Part shown: in pieces, positions 24,320 through 34,700 of the stretch
How the letters are laid out: each line of letters opens with the position of its first letter
Position numbering within the stretch: position 1 is the first letter of the stretch
NCBI RefSeq assembly: GCF_017744675.1
Contig: NZ_JAGIAV010000003.1
Location: forward strand, 310,021 to 374,020
Reading direction: 5' to 3'
Origin: Flavobacterium sp.
Lineage (GTDB): Bacteria > Bacteroidota > Bacteroidia > Flavobacteriales > Flavobacteriaceae
Length of the DNA: 64,000 nucleotides
The notes under the pieces: model-generated
The model's input: the letters and a program-made list of their open reading frames with translations, nothing else
Told to the model about the DNA's origin: nothing
Databases searched by the model: none
Position numbers and translations under genes: made by a program

Positions 24320-27160
24320 TTATCTCGTTTTTTTAATCATTTTAAATGATTGGAGAAGATTACCTCCAGTTCCTTCCACTTTTACGATATAGAATCCAGA
24401 CTGAAGTGTGTTTCCCATTGATAACTGGCTTTGGCCTTTGACTTGCGCAGACTCCACATTTTTTCCATTAATATCAAAAATTCGCACGCTTATCGGTTCC
24501 TTATAATCATTTATTTCAATTTTAAAACTGCTTGTAAACGGATTTGGAGAACAGATTACAGTAAATTTCTGGTCTTGCAAGCTTTCTGTATTAGCACCTA
24601 ACCTCAAAGTTGCACTCGATACTGCAGTTAGAGACCATTGCTGGTTATTGCTAGAGCTGAGACTCCACTGGCTTAAATCTGCTCCGTTAGTTGTATTTCC
24701 TAAACCATCCAAGTATATTCCAGTCGCTTTATTTTTAAACTTGAAATAACCTGAGCCAGCGTCTTCTTGTATCCATTTTTGCGCTTCACTTCCACTATAG
24801 GCCCATTGTCCAGCGATTGATGGATTTGCTGTTCTGCTCATTCCGTCTATATATAATCCAGTAGCTCTGTTTTTAATCATAACTTCGCTGCCGTTATACT
24901 CTAGAGACCATTGCTGGGCACTGCTTCCACTGTAGCTCCATTGCCCTGCGTTACTTCCATTTGTAGTTCTGCTCATTCCGTCTATTAGCAGTCCAGTGCT
25001 TCTATTTGAAATGGTGTAATAAGCTGCAGTTTCAGCAAGATCGTCACCATAAACAAGTCCTCTTCCAACAGTACTCATATAAACACGTCCGTAGATATTC
25101 ATGTCTCCCATTACGAAGTTTCCGTTTCCTGTACCTCCATACTCATGCGCATCATCGTTAACGCGAGTCCAATTGCTGCCTTGATCTACTGAACGGAAAA
25201 CTCCCGTAACTCCGCTTACAGTACCCCAGATATAAATAGTTGGATAAGAAGCGCCAGCTTTCGCTTTACCAATTCCGACTGCTGAAGCATTACTTACAGC
25301 TGTTGAAGGTGTGGTAAAACTAGTTCCGCCATCAACTGACCTTATTAGTCCTCCAGAATTCTTAGCAATCCACAAGTGCCCAGCATACCCAGGAACTGTT
25401 CTAATCAGGCTAGATCCCCAAGCTCCAACATTAGAAACCGTATTGAAAGAAGCTCCTCCGTCTGTACTTACTTTTAAATCTCCATTACTTCCGTTGTAGG
25501 CATAAAATTTATTGTTCGTAACAGCATCAGATACGGCAACCGTATTGAAATTAATTCCTGTTACAGTCGTCCAGCTAGCTCCATTATTGGTAGAACGGTA
25601 CATAGCACTGGAAGATTCTGGAACATGTAGAATAGTTGCGCCGTCATACGAAAGTGCCACCGTTCCGCGTGGTCCTGCTAAGTTTGCAGTTGTCTTTATC
25701 CAATCAGTTCCTTGATTGTTGGAATAGTACATATACTCTCCAAGTCTTACAATTTTATTGGTATTTCCTGATGCATAAGCCAATCCAGATGTAGTTCCCA
25801 TTGCAGGCTTATATTGTGGCGCATATACCGAAACATCAGTATGTTTAAATCCGTCATAATCTCCAATAACACTCATTAAAGGTCCGCCAGGAATGCTTAT
25901 TAAACCTAGTGGAACGCTCTCTTCAAGGCCAATAGCATCAAACTTCCATGAAGTCTTTGATGCATTAAGATCATCACAGGTAAAAATACCATTTCCAGAT
26001 ATTACGCTGGCCTTATTGGTATTAAACGGATTAAATTTGATATCGCCAGTCCAGTGAATGGATGCTGAAGATCCTGAAATCCAAGTACAGCCATTGTCTA
26101 AGACATTGATTCCCGAATTTCCAACCAGATCTCTCCATGATGCACCGCCATCTGTACTTAAAAAGAAGCGATCTGCATAAATTATATTGCCCTGCGCATT
26201 GGTATACTGCGCCATATAAGTATTCATCGATGAGGCAATCAAACGCTGCGAATTGGAAGGGTCAACATCGATCCCGCCAAAAGGCCCCGAAAAGGACGAT
26301 GGTGTAATATTCGTTAAAGCCCCTGCGCTAGAAAGCTTCCAAATCTGTCCTGAAGAAGGATTCCAAGGTCCTTCCTTATCAGCATAAGTGATTAATAAAG
26401 CCCTGTTGGAATCTAACACTGCTCGCTGAGGCATATAATTTACTGTGGCTCCCGAAACGGCATTCCAAGTATTTCCACCATCTGTACTTTTATAAAGATT
26501 GGAAGCTCCAGTTCTAGAAACACCAACATAAATAGTCTGAGTGTTGCCTCCAGAAACTGATGCAGAATCAAAGATTACAAAACAAATTCCGTTGTCATTC
26601 GCTGTTGTCGTAACAGGAAATGACGATACCTTAGACCAAGTCGAACCTCCATTGGTACTTTTAAACAATCCGTCACGTCTGCTTCCGCAAAAAAGCACAT
26701 TAGAATTGTTAGGGTCTACCGCCAATCGCTCGCCGTTAGATCTTCCCATACCGTTTCCATGCGCCTTAAATTGTGAGGTTACTATAGTTTCCGTAAAATT
26801 GGCCCCTCTATCGGTTGATTTTAAAATGGCTGTTTTCTGACCATTAAAATAATCGGTTCCTACCAGCATATATACCACATTATTATTCTGAGGGTCAATT
26901 GCTAGCGATTCTACTCCCTGATAACCCAGCTGGTCTACACTGGTCCAATCCAATAAGGGTATCCATCTGTTGGTAGTTGCATCCCATCGATAAGCTCCTC
27001 CCACATCTGTGCGGGCATACTTTAAATTGGCGTCTGTTTTACTTGGAATAATACCAGTAACAAAACCTGCGCCTCCAATTTGAACATTTTTCCAAACACT
27101 CTGGGCTTGGGAAACGAAAACTGATAAAATCAATACACATAATAAGTAAGCTTTTTTCAT
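24320..27160 (-). CDS. GH74 endo-xyloglucanase with beta-trefoil domain and T9SS sorting domain
   Basis: 946 residues. A signal peptide (cleavage near SQAQ) precedes twin seven-bladed propellers of GH74 with catalytic Asp52 in ARTDVGGAYRWD and Asp434 in GDYDGF. Three imperfect repeats of about 45 residues (about 715-853, each with the pattern TGLYIDG...W) form a ricin-type beta-trefoil carbohydrate-binding domain. The last ~75 residues are a type A type IX secretion sorting domain (SPNPF and IKVEGTGG-like strands, ending in MIKKTR). The enzyme should therefore be secreted or displayed through T9SS and cut the xyloglucan backbone outside the cell. It is the strongest marker of the substrate of the whole locus. 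Confidence 0.95.
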   Translation of the reverse strand: MKKAYLLCVLILSVFVSQAQSVWKNVQIGGAGFVTGIIPSKTDANLKYARTDVGGAYRWDATTNRWIPLLDWTSVDQLGYQGVESLAIDPQNNNVVYMLVGTDYFNGQKTAILKSTDRGANFTETIVTSQFKAHGNGMGRSNGERLAVDPNNSNVLFCGSRRDGLFKSTNGGSTWSKVSSFPVTTTANDNGICFVIFDSASVSGGNTQTIYVGVSRTGASNLYKSTDGGNTWNAVSGATVNYMPQRAVLDSNRALLITYADKEGPWNPSSGQIWKLSSAGALTNITPSSFSGPFGGIDVDPSNSQRLIASSMNTYMAQYTNAQGNIIYADRFFLSTDGGASWRDLVGNSGINVLDNGCTWISGSSASIHWTGDIKFNPFNTNKASVISGNGIFTCDDLNASKTSWKFDAIGLEESVPLGLISIPGGPLMSVIGDYDGFKHTDVSVYAPQYKPAMGTTSGLAYASGNTNKIVRLGEYMYYSNNQGTDWIKTTANLAGPRGTVALSYDGATILHVPESSSAMYRSTNNGASWTTVTGINFNTVAVSDAVTNNKFYAYNGSNGDLKVSTDGGASFNTVSNVGAWGSSLIRTVPGYAGHLWIAKNSGGLIRSVDGGTSFTTPSTAVSNASAVGIGKAKAGASYPTIYIWGTVSGVTGVFRSVDQGSNWTRVNDDAHEYGGTGNGNFVMGDMNIYGRVYMSTVGRGLVYGDDLAETAAYYTISNRSTGLLIDGMSRTTNGSNAGQWSYSGSSAQQWSLEYNGSEVMIKNRATGLYIDGMSRTANPSIAGQWAYSGSEAQKWIQEDAGSGYFKFKNKATGIYLDGLGNTTNGADLSQWSLSSSNNQQWSLTAVSSATLRLGANTESLQDQKFTVICSPNPFTSSFKIEINDYKEPISVRIFDINGKNVESAQVKGQSQLSMGNTLQSGFYIVKVEGTGGNLLQSFKMIKKTR

Positions 27161-27259
27161 CTTGATTTGTTTTTTAAAAGTTTAAATTATTATCATCCTT
27201 ACAATCTATTCTCACCCGAACCAGTGCTTTTAATTCTTAGCATTTAGGACTGATAAGAG

Positions 27260-27282
27260 CTGCCGCAACTGAAATGCGGCAG
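27260..27282 (-). other. Intercistronic hairpin, GH5-GH74 gap
   Basis: An 8-bp GC-rich stem (CTGCCGCA / TGCGGCAG) with a 7-nt loop lies in the 200-bp gap between GH5 and GH74. No T-tract follows on the - strand. It probably modulates relative mRNA levels within the operon. Confidence 0.5.
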
Positions 27283-27360
27283 TATAAATTCCTTTTTTCA
27301 AGGAATAGCCAATAAATGCCTAATCCTGAAAAAAACTTTGAAAGAGGGTATCTTAAAATT

Positions 27361-28815
27361 TTAGTTAGCCCCTGCTTTTATAGCATCTATCGTACGTTGG
27401 TCTTTTACAGTAAAATTACTCCTGTCTATGGCTACTCCTATATCCCACCAAAAAGGTTTAATACCACGCGCTAATGCTTCTTTGGTTGTAAAGTTTATCC
27501 AATAGTCGACCGAGGCGTTATGCATGGCCAAATCTTTTGGAAGATAAGCAGGACCACTACGTCTGTAAGCGCCATACTCTCCCATTATAACCGGTATCCC
27601 TTTATCAATAAATTTGGTTTTCATCTTGTTGTAATCAGCAAGTATCTCGTCCTCTTCTCCGTATGTAGCATTACGGTCAGGTTCGATGGTTGAATGATGG
27701 TCTTTACCCCAGTAGTAAATCAATTTACCCCAGCTCTCATCTTTATTCCCGATACAAAATTGTGATGGTGTATAGTTATGCACCTCAACCATGAGGCGAT
27801 TTGGCACCTGATCTGTAGGAAGCGTGTTCATCAGGTCAAATGTCAATCCAGGATTTGTTTGAGGACCTTGAACGATAAGAACTCGGTGACTGTTTCTTCC
27901 ACCTGTAGAGCGAACAGCTGTAACAAACGTTTGGTGGTATGATGCTAATACTGCCATTTCCTCAGCATTCTTAGCATCTGGTTCGTTAGCGCTGGCAAAC
28001 ATCAGGTGCTCGTCAAAATCACGCATTGCGGTAGCGATTTGTTCCCATAATGCTTTTTGTTTAGCATTGACAGTCTCCTGCTTTGCTTTAGTGATGTTTT
28101 TTTCTAGCCATCCACCGTCCCAGTGAATATTAAGCATGACATATATATCGTTATTCACACAATACCCTACGACCTCTTTTACCCTTTTGATCCAATTCTG
28201 ATCAAGATGTGCAGTAGCTTCGTTGTCAAGATGAAAATTCCAAGCGCAAGGTATGCGAATGGCAGAGAAGCCTAATTGCTTTACAGCTTTTACATATTCC
28301 TCTGTGATCACTGGACTACCCCAAGCGGTTTCTCCACCTGGTGCTTCGAATGTATTCCCAATGTTCCATCCCAGTTTAAATTTGGCAGCCAATTCAACCG
28401 CTGTGCTCATCCCTGCAGCATCAGCTGGCTTTGGAGATAAATTATAACCTGGATACAAATTGCCTGTTTGTGTAACTGTTATGCGTCTTGCCTGTCCGTT
28501 ATCTGCTGTAACAGTCAGTACAGCCGAACGGCTAACCCCGCTGTTGTTAGCAGAGGCTGTAAATGCAGTCTTCTCTGTACCTTGAGCCCCACTTAATTTA
28601 CTTAATTGCAGCCAAGTTGAGGCTAAATTTGTTATGGTCCATTTACTGTTTGCTTCAATTGTAATTGGTTCAGATGTGCCTCCTTCAGGCATAAAAGAAA
28701 TCGATTCTGTCGAAACTGTCAAATACGGCTCTTCCTCTGTACTTTTAGAACAGCTAAATGAGGATCCGCTGATCATAAAAAGCAACAGCATCTGATATAA
28801 GAATTTATGCTTCAT
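27361..28815 (-). CDS. GH5 (subfamily 4-like) endo-xyloglucanase, BACON domain surface lipoprotein
   Basis: 484 residues. A lipoprotein signal ends at Cys22 and is followed by SKSTEEE, an acidic surface-export signal. A BACON domain spans about 30-120, and the GH5 barrel begins near residue 140 with KLGWNIGNTFE. The acid/base is Glu278 in SANEPD and the nucleophile is Glu413 in MGEYGAY. The architecture matches the BACON-GH5 endo-xyloglucanase of the Bacteroides ovatus xyloglucan locus. It is anchored to the outer membrane beside SusCD, where it makes fragments for import. It lies directly after the glycan-binding protein in the operon. Substrate assignment is supported by the neighbouring GH74. 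Confidence 0.94.
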   Translation of the reverse strand: MKHKFLYQMLLLFMISGSSFSCSKSTEEEPYLTVSTESISFMPEGGTSEPITIEANSKWTITNLASTWLQLSKLSGAQGTEKTAFTASANNSGVSRSAVLTVTADNGQARRITVTQTGNLYPGYNLSPKPADAAGMSTAVELAAKFKLGWNIGNTFEAPGGETAWGSPVITEEYVKAVKQLGFSAIRIPCAWNFHLDNEATAHLDQNWIKRVKEVVGYCVNNDIYVMLNIHWDGGWLEKNITKAKQETVNAKQKALWEQIATAMRDFDEHLMFASANEPDAKNAEEMAVLASYHQTFVTAVRSTGGRNSHRVLIVQGPQTNPGLTFDLMNTLPTDQVPNRLMVEVHNYTPSQFCIGNKDESWGKLIYYWGKDHHSTIEPDRNATYGEEDEILADYNKMKTKFIDKGIPVIMGEYGAYRRSGPAYLPKDLAMHNASVDYWINFTTKEALARGIKPFWWDIGVAIDRSNFTVKDQRTIDAIKAGAN

Positions 28816-28841
28816 TTAAATTGTTTTTTAGGTTTATAATT

Positions 28842-28883
28842 TGAACTGCGGAAATTACCTATCGGCAGAAGTTCCACAGTTCA
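28842..28883 (-). other. Intercistronic hairpin, binding protein-GH5 gap
   Basis: TGAACTGcGGAA pairs with TTCCaCAGTTCA around an 18-nt loop in the 82-bp gap between the glycan-binding lipoprotein and GH5. It has one internal mismatch and no T-tract. A 3'-stabilising hairpin that keeps the SusC/D/binding-protein message more abundant than the enzyme message is plausible. Confidence 0.5.
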
Positions 28884-28897
28884 GAATCTTTATTTTA

Positions 28898-30148
28898 CTA
28901 ATTAGTGCTAGCTTTAGGTTTATCAAGGATTTTTACTACCCTGATATTATCAACTGCTGCTCGGAATTCTCCAGGTGCTGGAGTAGAGGCGTCGTTAATA
29001 ATAAAAAAGTTGATGCCGCCTGTGCCAGAACCGCCAACCAATTCGGTTAAGCTTGCTGCCGAATCGCCCGTTCCGTCTTTATTGTCCTTTTTAGTTCGGA
29101 ACTCTGTTAAAGGAATCGTTACCGTAGTCCATTTACCTTCTGTAGTAACACCTTTACCTCCAGTAGTTTTCCAAGGTTCATATCTTGCCAAATAGGTCCA
29201 GTTATAATCCTTTACAATAAAAATAGAACTGCCTTTCCAAGTTCCCGCAATATTAATTTCAAATTTTAAAGCAAACTGGCTAAGGTCTAATGTTAAATCG
29301 TTAGGCTGAATCCAATACTGAGCCTGCTCAATATTAATGCAACGTCCGTTCTCCCACCAAGAACCGTTTCCTGCACTCAAAGCACCTGGATTTAAAATAG
29401 GATACACGCCTTTGTTTCCTAGAAAATCTGGATCATTGTCACTTGTTGAAGTTCCCCAAGACATGCTTCCTATAGTATCGAAATTACAAATCATGCCTGT
29501 GGTCAAGTCGTTCACATTAAATAAGGTCGCAATTTCACCTGATGCGGTAGTAATTTTTAAAGGACCGCTCACAGCTCCATCCGGCATTTTAAAACTTACT
29601 GCAGTTCCATCATCTGAACCTGTAAATTCCTGTACGGACACGCCTGCAAAAATAAGTTCGTTGATTTGAAACAAATTTGTCCCATACACGGTCACCTCTT
29701 CCCCTGGCTGCGGATTTTCATTTGAAATGTGATCTAGCGCTGGAGGTCCAGCCACGATATCAATATCAAAAATCGCTTTTCCGTCTGGGGTAACAAGCTC
29801 AATGGTATTTAAATCATTTTCGGCAACAGAAGGAAATGGAATCACTGCTGGCACTTGTACAACTGCGTAGTTATCGGCAAACAAACCTCCATTAAAATCG
29901 ACTGCTATACCATTGAAGGCAATTTTTACGGCATCTTTTAAATGAGATCCTTTCAAAACAACCCACTGTCCCGGAACCAGTTTATTCACCAATGTGTCAT
30001 TTGGAGCTGCTGCATAATTGCGCACCTCCGTAATCACTGGTCCAGAACTAGAATCGTCCTCATTATTGCAGGATACTAACAGTACCGTAACAAACATCAT
30101 GCTTGCAAAAAGCAGGCGATTAAAACTATTATCTATTATTTTTTTCAT
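28898..30148 (-). CDS. Surface glycan-binding lipoprotein (SGBP) with IPT/TIG domains
   Basis: About 416 residues. The signal peptide ends at a lipobox (LVSC) followed by the acidic stretch NNEDDSS. The chain has two IPT/TIG-like domains (about 40-215; LKGSHLKD and VYGTNLFQ are typical) and a C-terminal beta-sandwich rich in Trp (about 220-415) that is the probable sugar-binding part. It lies directly after susD and before GH5, the usual place of a surface glycan-binding protein. An in-frame ATG at 30157 overlaps the susD stop as TAATG; the ATG at 30148 gives the cleaner signal peptide. It should bind xyloglucan at the cell surface. No enzyme motif is visible. Confidence 0.85.
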   Translation of the reverse strand: MKKIIDNSFNRLLFASMMFVTVLLVSCNNEDDSSSGPVITEVRNYAAAPNDTLVNKLVPGQWVVLKGSHLKDAVKIAFNGIAVDFNGGLFADNYAVVQVPAVIPFPSVAENDLNTIELVTPDGKAIFDIDIVAGPPALDHISNENPQPGEEVTVYGTNLFQINELIFAGVSVQEFTGSDDGTAVSFKMPDGAVSGPLKITTASGEIATLFNVNDLTTGMICNFDTIGSMSWGTSTSDNDPDFLGNKGVYPILNPGALSAGNGSWWENGRCINIEQAQYWIQPNDLTLDLSQFALKFEINIAGTWKGSSIFIVKDYNWTYLARYEPWKTTGGKGVTTEGKWTTVTIPLTEFRTKKDNKDGTGDSAASLTELVGGSGTGGINFFIINDASTPAPGEFRAAVDNIRVVKILDKPKASTN

Positions 30149-30156
30149 AACTGTCA

Positions 30157-31758
30157 TTATTTATAGTATGGAACTGACGGTTCATTTAACTTAGGGTTCA
30201 CTACCACTTCTGTAGTTGGAAGCTGCAGGGTAAAAGTAGCAGAGGTTGCAGGCGATATCGTTCCAATAGGATCGTTTGGCGTTGCCGTTTTCGAATCCTT
30301 GTCGTAATCAAACAGTACTCTCTGCTGGTTGCTCAAAAGTGCCACTGCTTTCTGAGGATTATAATAAGAGAGTCTTACCAAATCATACCAGTATTGTCCC
30401 TCGCAGGCAAATTCTACTCTTCTTTCGTTAAGAATAATGTCTTCATTAATTGAGGTAACTGGATCTACTCCTGCGCGTTTTCTAACTTTATTAAAATACA
30501 GCAGCGCATCGGCATCGCTTGTCGAAACATCATTTCCAAGTACCGCTTCTGCATATACCAGATAGACATCTGCAAGTCTCAAAAGGGCATTATGCTCAAT
30601 AGATCCCAAGTACGACATTGCAGGCGAATTATTATCGGCTTCGTTCCCAATGATATGCTTTTTCATTCCAGGAGAGGTTGCTGTATAACCGCCACCCGCA
30701 GCATTAAGCTCAGGATAATGATCTCCTGGCAACATAAAACTTGCTTTTCTTCTGATAGAATCTTGCTCCGTATAAGCCAAATACAAATCGTAGCTCACGC
30801 CTGGAGATCCCCATGCGCCTCCTTTTTGAGGATTAATGTCATTGCTTGGAGAGTAAGTCAATAAATGGTTACCATGCATCCATTCTGTAGTGGCAGACCA
30901 TTGCAACGCAAAAAGCGATTCCTGATTGTCGTTGAACTTGGTTTTAAAAAGATCTGCATAACTAGGAAGCAGAGTTAATCCGCTGTTTGCGATAACATCT
31001 TTGGCGTACTTTTTAGCCTGATTTAAATATTCTTGATTGCGGCTTCCTCCAGTCTGGCCAACACCTGCTCTAGTTAAGTAGACCTTGCTCAACATTCCTT
31101 TAGCGGACCATGATGTAACTCGGCCTGGCTGATCGGTTTTAGGCAGGTTTTCTGCTGCAAAAGTTAAATCTTCGATTACAAATCTGTACACATCCTCTAT
31201 TTTATTTTTATTGACTAGAGGCGATTTTATCAATTTGGTATTATCTTCTATAATAGGTACTTCACCCCAAAGCATTGCCAAATGATAGTAAGCCATCGCA
31301 CGTATGAATCTTGCTTCGGCTACTGCCGCTTTTTTATCTGTGGATGATACTGATGAAGGTGTTTTTTCATTAATAGCGTTAATAGTCGTATTGCAATGTG
31401 CCACTATAATGTAAAGTGCTGCCCAGCCTGTTGTTAAACGCCCGTTGGATCCTGAAAGAGTAAAAGTATTAAGCTGCACCAGATCTGAACCCTGATATTG
31501 AAGAATAAGATTCCCGCTTAATATATCTCCTAAAGGCAGGTATGCCATATTATTCCATTGTGCCCAGATTTTGCCTCCGTATAATGCCGCTGTAGCTAAA
31601 CGAAGCTCTTCTTTGGTCTGGTAAAAATTTTCTGTGCTTATTTCGGACTGTGACGGACGGTCTAGAAAATCGTCCTGGCATCCGGTGAGCACCGCTGAAA
31701 CCAGCAGGCTTAAAATGATATTTCTATAAATTGTGCCCATATTTTTGTTTTGTTTCAT
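30157..31758 (-). CDS. SusD-like outer-membrane glycan-binding lipoprotein
   Basis: About 533 residues with a lipobox (LTGC) followed by QDDFLDRP. Typical SusD/RagB features are present: the ENFYQTKEEL start, TPR-like helices, and a C-terminal region with NERRVEFACEGQYWYDLVRL. It follows SusC by 2 bp. An alternative ATG at 31740 would remove six residues without changing the signal. It forms the lid of the SusC transporter and binds the imported xyloglucan oligosaccharides. Family assignment is firm. Confidence 0.95.
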   Translation of the reverse strand: MKQNKNMGTIYRNIILSLLVSAVLTGCQDDFLDRPSQSEISTENFYQTKEELRLATAALYGGKIWAQWNNMAYLPLGDILSGNLILQYQGSDLVQLNTFTLSGSNGRLTTGWAALYIIVAHCNTTINAINEKTPSSVSSTDKKAAVAEARFIRAMAYYHLAMLWGEVPIIEDNTKLIKSPLVNKNKIEDVYRFVIEDLTFAAENLPKTDQPGRVTSWSAKGMLSKVYLTRAGVGQTGGSRNQEYLNQAKKYAKDVIANSGLTLLPSYADLFKTKFNDNQESLFALQWSATTEWMHGNHLLTYSPSNDINPQKGGAWGSPGVSYDLYLAYTEQDSIRRKASFMLPGDHYPELNAAGGGYTATSPGMKKHIIGNEADNNSPAMSYLGSIEHNALLRLADVYLVYAEAVLGNDVSTSDADALLYFNKVRKRAGVDPVTSINEDIILNERRVEFACEGQYWYDLVRLSYYNPQKAVALLSNQQRVLFDYDKDSKTATPNDPIGTISPATSATFTLQLPTTEVVVNPKLNEPSVPYYK

Positions 31759-31760
31759 TT

Positions 31761-34700
31761 TTAGTTAGTTAATCCTAGATTAAGTCCAAATGTAAAAGAT
31801 CGGGACTGCGGATAGAAACCATTATCAATTCCCGCCTGCAAAGGATTCCACGATCCTACCTCAGGATCCATTCCTGTGTAGCTAGTAATTAGAAATGGAT
31901 TGTTGACATTTACATACAGCCTAAGCGAACTTATATGTATTTTTTTCATCATCTCACTTGGAAAAGAATAGCCTAAAGTCATGTTTCTGCATCTTATAAA
32001 AGAACCATTCTCTACATATCGATCAGAAAAACGGTTGTTTCTGTTGCTGTCATTGTTTTTTAGTCCCACAATTGAAGTTTCAGGATTAGTCACATACACG
32101 TTATTCACATCTGAAGCCGAACCATTAGGATCAATTAAAGCCAATACAGCGTGATCTTTCAAAGACTTCAAATAACCGTTATTGGTAAGAGGATTGTCTC
32201 CATTGATTCTCATTCCGTTTACAACTTCGCTACCTTGATTGGCAGTAAAGAAAATATTCAAATCAAAACCTTTGTAAGTAAAAGTATTTCCAAGTCCAAA
32301 CTGAAATTGTGGAACAGGCGATCCTAAAAATGTCTGATCCTTTTCAGTAATCTTACCGTCTCCGTCAAGATCTTTAAATTTAAGATCTCCGTACCATACT
32401 CCACCAGAATTAGGAGTAATTGGCAGCACTGTTCCGTCAGTATTGGTTGGAAGTGCGTGGTTTTTAAAATCTTCTGCTGTAGCGAATACACCGTCTACTT
32501 TATAACCATAGAATGATCCTATTGAACCGCCTACTACAGTTCTAGACACCACATCTCCTCCATAGTATCCTGGAAGGAAAGCTCCGTCAGTATTTAATTT
32601 CATTACTTTATTTTTATTGTGAGATAAAGTAAAATCTGTAGTCCATGTAAAATCTCCGTGCTCCATATTTCTTGAACTCAAATGAAGATCGATCCCTCTG
32701 TTGCGAACCTGTCCAATATTAACATAAGGAGCATTGATGGCTCCAGGAGAATACCCCACAATAGTTCCTGAATACAATGGAAGAGGAATCTGCATAAGCA
32801 ATCCATCCGTCATACGATTGTAAACATCAACAGATAAATTAAGCTTCCATCCAAACAGCGCTGCATCAAGTCCGATATTGCCGTATTTGGTTTTTTCCCA
32901 TTCTACTGCTGGGTTTGCGATGTTGGTAGTCATTTGTGCATTACCAGAAAGCCCTGTAGATACCGATTCTAAAGTTGATAGATAGGCATTGTTTCTAACA
33001 TTTTGATTGTTGGTAAGCCCATATCCTGCTCTTAACTTTAATTCGTTAACGATTTTAGAACCTTTTAAGAATTTCTCATTGTTTAGTTTCCATGCAAATG
33101 CTCCAGAATATGTGGTTACCCAACGATTATCAGGTGCAAATTTCGAAGAACCGTCAGCACGGATATTTGCTGTAAAGAGATATCGGTCATCATAGATAAA
33201 ATTCAAACGTCCGAAGTATGATTCTAGTGAGCTGTCTCCTTTTGTGCCTCCATTGGTAGCAGTAGTGATATCACCGCTTCCGATATTGGTTACATTATTA
33301 GAAATGAAATTTCTTCTTCCAGCAGAAACACTTTCAAACTGTGTCAGCTGAGCCTCATGCCCTAAAAGAGCATTAAAATTGTATTTTTTATTAAAGACTT
33401 TCGAATAGGTAAAGAAACTTCTAAATGTGGTAAAATAGTCTTGATTGTAAGCGTAAGAAGCTTCATTGGTCACTTTTTCAGCTAGTCCGAATTTATAAGT
33501 CGGGCTAAACTTGTCTTCTGTCCTATACAGAAAATTGCCTGAGATCTCATTACGGAAAGAAAAGTCTTTTGTAAAAGCAATATCTATATAAAGATTGCCA
33601 AAAAACTGATTTCTCTTCGGATTATTTTTATTGATAAGTGCCAATGCATAAGGATTTACACGTTTTGCAATCCATCCCTCGCTGCTTTCTTCCCCTGCAA
33701 AACTTCCGTCTGCATTTCTGACAGCGATATCTGGTGTCTGACTTAGTGCTTCCTGAATAACGTTTGATCCAGTAGAATTTACATTTTCATCAATGTGAGT
33801 CAGCTGCAGGCTAGTTCCCAACTTCAGCCAGCTTGTTGTCTTATTGTCTAAGTTCAATCGCACTGATGCTCTAGTAAATTCAGATCCTAAAGCTATACCT
33901 TCCTGATTAAAATACGATCCCGAAAGTAAATACTGTGTTTTTTCAGAACCGCCACTTAAAGTAAGAACATGATTTACTGTAGGCGCTTTACGAAACAATT
34001 CTTCTTGCCAGTTGGTCCCTTCTCCTAAATAATTCGGATTGGCAAATTCAGGTCTTTCGTCAAACCCCCATACTGCTGCCCTTTGGTTAATAAATGTGGC
34101 ATATTCCCTTAAATTCATTGTTGGATACTGCTTGATAAGCTCTTGAAATCCAGTTGAAACCTCATAGGTTATTTTAGCCGCACCTTCTTTACCTCTTTTT
34201 GTTGTAATCACAATTACCCCATTTGTAGCTTGTGAACCATAAATTGCTGTAGCCGAAGCATCTTTCAAGACATCTACCGATTCAATATCTGATGGGTTTA
34301 TGGTTGCTAGCGGATTGGTACCATTACCTGGGTCAAAACTTTGGCCAATGATAACCCCGTCAATTACATACAAAGGTGAACTGCTGCCAAACGAAGACAT
34401 ACCTCGTATCTGGATGTTTACACCTCCTCCAGGCTGTCCTGAAGTCTGCTGCACTACCACACCGGCTACTTTTCCTTGTAATGCTTGGTCAAAAGTAACA
34501 GGCTGTGTTTTGCGGAGCTCATCACCGCTAATGGAAGAAATGGCTCCCGTAAGGTCTTTCCTTTTGGCTTTTCCGTACCCGATTACTACTACTTCGTTTA
34601 GTGCTTTTAAATCCTCTTTCATTTGGATTGTAAGCTGGGCGTCGGTAACTTTTACTTCCTGCTTGACAAAACCCAGATAGCTAAACACAATGGTTTCACC

